A DNA stretch of 17,722 bases from NCBI GenBank assembly GCA_017378975.1, contig JAFNXT010000020.1, positions 1-17,722 of the forward strand. Reading direction: 5' to 3'. Source of the stretch: Oscillospiraceae bacterium. Its GTDB lineage: Bacteria > Bacillota > Clostridia > Oscillospirales > Oscillospiraceae. The position numbers and the translations under genes were made by a program. The notes beneath the pieces were generated by a model. It was not told the origin of the DNA and did no database searches. It saw only the letters and a program-made list of their open reading frames with translations. Shown piece by piece: positions 15,827 to 17,722 of the stretch (the first letter of the stretch is position 1; each line of letters begins with the position of its first letter).

Positions 15827-17674
15827 TTATTTGACTTTCAGGGAGATCATACGGGAATAGCCGCTGAAGATCTGCTTGCCATCCACTACCACGAAGGCGC
15901 GCATTTTGAAATAATAGGTGTTGCCGGGTTTGAGATCATGCTTGATATAGCTTGTGATATCGCCGCTGTTGACGGTCTTGGTGATCTGGACGGGGTTTTC
16001 CAGCGCATCGGTCATCCAGATCTGGTAGCCGTCGGCACCGTCGATCTGGTCCCAGTGCAGTTTGGCCTGCTGGGGCGTGGCGTTGGAGCCGCTGAGTTCC
16101 GGAGCTTCCGGCAGGACCGCCAGAAGGATCTCCTGGGAATAGGGACCGTAGACCTTTTTGCCGTCCTCGGTGATGAAGAAAGCCCGCATCCTGTAAGTGT
16201 ACTTCTTACCGGAGGTCAGGCCGGTGTTGGAATAGGCGGTGACGCCACCCTGATCGGTGGTCAGGGTGTTGCCCTTGTCACCGATGGTCTTGATGATCTT
16301 GTATTCGGAGCCCTCTTCCTTACGCCAGATCTGATAGCCGTGGGCACCGGAGATCTCATGCCAGCGAAGACGGATCCGGGAAGTGGAATTGCTGTAAGGG
16401 GCATCGAAGACCACGGCGGCGGGCATATGGTCCACCTCGGAGAACTTGGAATAGACCCGTTTGCCGTCCACGTTGGTAAAGGAACGTACCTTATAGTAAT
16501 AGGTCACGCCCTCGGTCAGCCCCTGATTGGTATAGGACAGGGTGGAGCCGCCGGTGACGGTCTTGATGCAGGTGAAGCTGGCGTTGGGATCCGTGGCACG
16601 GTAGAGCTGATAGCCGTCGGCACCGGCGACCTGCGTCCACTGGACCCGGACGGAGGTGCGGTTTTGACTGTAGCAGTACTGGATCTGGGGCACGTCCACC
16701 TTCAGGACCGCGCCGCAGGCGGTACACACGTTATCCTTGTAGCTGTGGGCGGTCTTATCGGTGTAGCTGTCCTTATAGCTGTCGCCACAGTCACAGGTGT
16801 GGAGAGTATAGCCCTGAGCGGTGCAGGTAGGGGCGATCTTTTTTGCGGTGTAGGAATGGTTGTGGACCTCGCTGGGAGCGCCCCACTGGGCGTAGAGGGT
16901 CAGGGCGTTATGGGACTTGTCCAGCGTGGTGACCTTGGTGCCACCGGAGGCGCTGGTATACCAGCCCTTGAACACATAGCCGTCCTTGCTGGCGGTGGCC
17001 ACGGGCTGGGTGGTCAGATCGGCGTTGTAGCCCTGTACGTTGTATGTACCGCCCATGGCGCTGATCGTGCCGCCCTGAGCGTCATAGAGCACATAGCAGT
17101 AACGGTCCGGGGCAGGACGGCTGTAGATGCCCTCGTTGTAGATGCAGGACTCGGACAGGCGGCGCAGGACGTGGCCGATGCTCCGCTTGCCGCCGGACAT
17201 GGAGTAGATCGTGAAAGCGTAGATCAGGTCGTTGCCACTGGCTCCGGAGGTCAGGGCCTTGATCAGGGTCTCGCCCTTATTGAGCCAACTGTTGCCCACG
17301 TTGAACACCAGAGAACAGACCGCGTCGAACTGGTGCTGTTTGAAGCTCACACCGTGCTTGTCCATGAAGGCGTTGACGGCATCCTCGTAGGTGACCATCT
17401 CTTTGCGCAGCTCCGCTTCGGCTTCCTTTTCGGTCATGGGGGTCTTCTGGTACTTTTCCACCAGCTCATCAGGACAACGGGTGCCGTAGCCGATGGTATA
17501 CTTGCCGTCGGTGTCCACATAGGGGGTGCCGGAGAAGCCTTCGTACTGCTTGATCATGTTCAGCAGATCATCGCTGGCCTTCATGGAGGCGGCGGCACGG
17601 GCCGGGACCGGGGTCACCAGCGCTCCCAGAAGCAGACAGAACGACAGGCAGAGGCACAGGATCCTTGTTCTCAT
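15827..17674 (-). CDS. Secreted multidomain GH24 lysozyme with InlB-type and Fn3-like domains
   Basis: Exported muramidase of 615 residues, expected to cleave peptidoglycan glycan strands. A signal peptide ends at about residue 27-29 (PVPARAAAS). The T4-lysozyme-type GH24 domain (about 32-185) has E45, D54 and T60 at exactly the spacing of the T4 catalytic triad (E11, D20, T26), within YEGFSGTPYVDTDGKYTIGYG. An InlB_B-type repeat follows (194-264, ending NALTLYAQW), then a Cys/His segment (270-322) with C284, C294, C296, C317 and C320, and three Fn3-like domains (about 329-415, 420-518 and 522-613), each with a W-x(n)-GA[DH]GYQ[IL] motif. ATG 17674 is preferred because AAAGGAG lies 9 nt upstream; ATG 17680 is too close. 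No holin or phage gene is nearby, so a cellular wall enzyme is more likely than a prophage endolysin. Confidence 0.9.
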   Translation of the reverse strand: MRTRILCLCLSFCLLLGALVTPVPARAAASMKASDDLLNMIKQYEGFSGTPYVDTDGKYTIGYGTRCPDELVEKYQKTPMTEKEAEAELRKEMVTYEDAVNAFMDKHGVSFKQHQFDAVCSLVFNVGNSWLNKGETLIKALTSGASGNDLIYAFTIYSMSGGKRSIGHVLRRLSESCIYNEGIYSRPAPDRYCYVLYDAQGGTISAMGGTYNVQGYNADLTTQPVATASKDGYVFKGWYTSASGGTKVTTLDKSHNALTLYAQWGAPSEVHNHSYTAKKIAPTCTAQGYTLHTCDCGDSYKDSYTDKTAHSYKDNVCTACGAVLKVDVPQIQYCYSQNRTSVRVQWTQVAGADGYQLYRATDPNASFTCIKTVTGGSTLSYTNQGLTEGVTYYYKVRSFTNVDGKRVYSKFSEVDHMPAAVVFDAPYSNSTSRIRLRWHEISGAHGYQIWRKEEGSEYKIIKTIGDKGNTLTTDQGGVTAYSNTGLTSGKKYTYRMRAFFITEDGKKVYGPYSQEILLAVLPEAPELSGSNATPQQAKLHWDQIDGADGYQIWMTDALENPVQITKTVNSGDITSYIKHDLKPGNTYYFKMRAFVVVDGKQIFSGYSRMISLKVK

Positions 17675-17713
17675 GGGCATTGACTCCTTTACTAAAATGT
17701 TCGTCTTGATCTC

Positions 17714-17722
17714 ATTATAACA
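17714..17722 (-). promoter_or_regulatory. Extended -10 promoter element of the lysozyme gene
   Basis: On the minus strand TGTTATAAT combines a perfect TATAAT (complement of 17714-17719) with the TG of an extended -10. The -35 would lie beyond the window edge. The predicted start near 17707 gives a leader of about 33 nt containing AAAGGAG. Confidence 0.7.

Noticed and set aside
15827..17674. Prophage lysis cassette
   Set aside because: The lysozyme gene has a Sec signal and long adhesion-type domains, and there is no holin, tail or integrase gene in the window.
15602..17683. A 693-codon open frame on the plus strand opposite the lysozyme gene
   Set aside because: The minus strand has a signal peptide, catalytic triad and repeated domains; the plus-strand frame is a Gly/Val/Ala-rich mirror of its codon use.

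Overview
The window (17.7 kb, GC-rich, no RNA genes) looks like chromosome from a Gram-positive anaerobe of the Clostridia, most likely Oscillospiraceae-like. This is an inference from the gene content: DnaE-type Pol III, a YqhQ-type DUF1385 protein beside prmC, a DUF4317 protein, lipoproteins with lipobox signals, strong AGGAGG-type ribosome binding sites, and cell-wall enzymes with Gram-positive repeat domains. Two intergenic sequences also resemble short dispersed elements I associate with this group.

Region 1 (1-13093, all + strand) is a 12-gene colinear run. It contains dnaE (5' end outside the window), a calcium-loop lipoprotein, an OmpR-type response regulator, its sensor kinase, a DUF1385 membrane protein, prmC, recA, recX, rimO, pgsA, a DUF4317 protein and a small membrane protein. 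From the lipoprotein onward, genes overlap or lie within 21 bp of each other. The only intrinsic terminator I can see is the strong hairpin at 13063-13093. The run mixes DNA replication and recombination (dnaE, recA, recX), ribosome and release-factor modification (rimO, prmC), phospholipid synthesis (pgsA) and envelope sensing (lipoprotein plus two-component system).

Region 2 (13094-15026) holds two minus-strand genes: a cytidylate-kinase-like nucleotide kinase, and upstream of it a VanY-type D,D-carboxypeptidase lipoprotein with a long Thr/Glu/Pro tether. The gaps after each gene hold short sequences that look like dispersed intergenic repeats; one contributes the carboxypeptidase stop codon.

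Region 3 (15027-17722) starts with a divergent promoter region serving the carboxypeptidase (-) and a zinc-ribbon membrane protein (+), both with good sigma-A-like promoters. A convergent 18-bp hairpin separates the zinc-ribbon gene from a minus-strand secreted multidomain lysozyme (GH24, InlB-type repeat, Cys-rich segment, three Fn3-like domains), whose extended -10 promoter lies at the right edge of the window. The carboxypeptidase and lysozyme together suggest a peptidoglycan-remodelling neighbourhood.

I found no CRISPR array, tRNA, rRNA, insertion sequence or prophage module, and no clearly new defence or mobile system. The best leads are the lipoprotein/two-component unit, the unusual wiring of recA, the uncharacterised genes at the end of the long operon and the dispersed hairpin elements.
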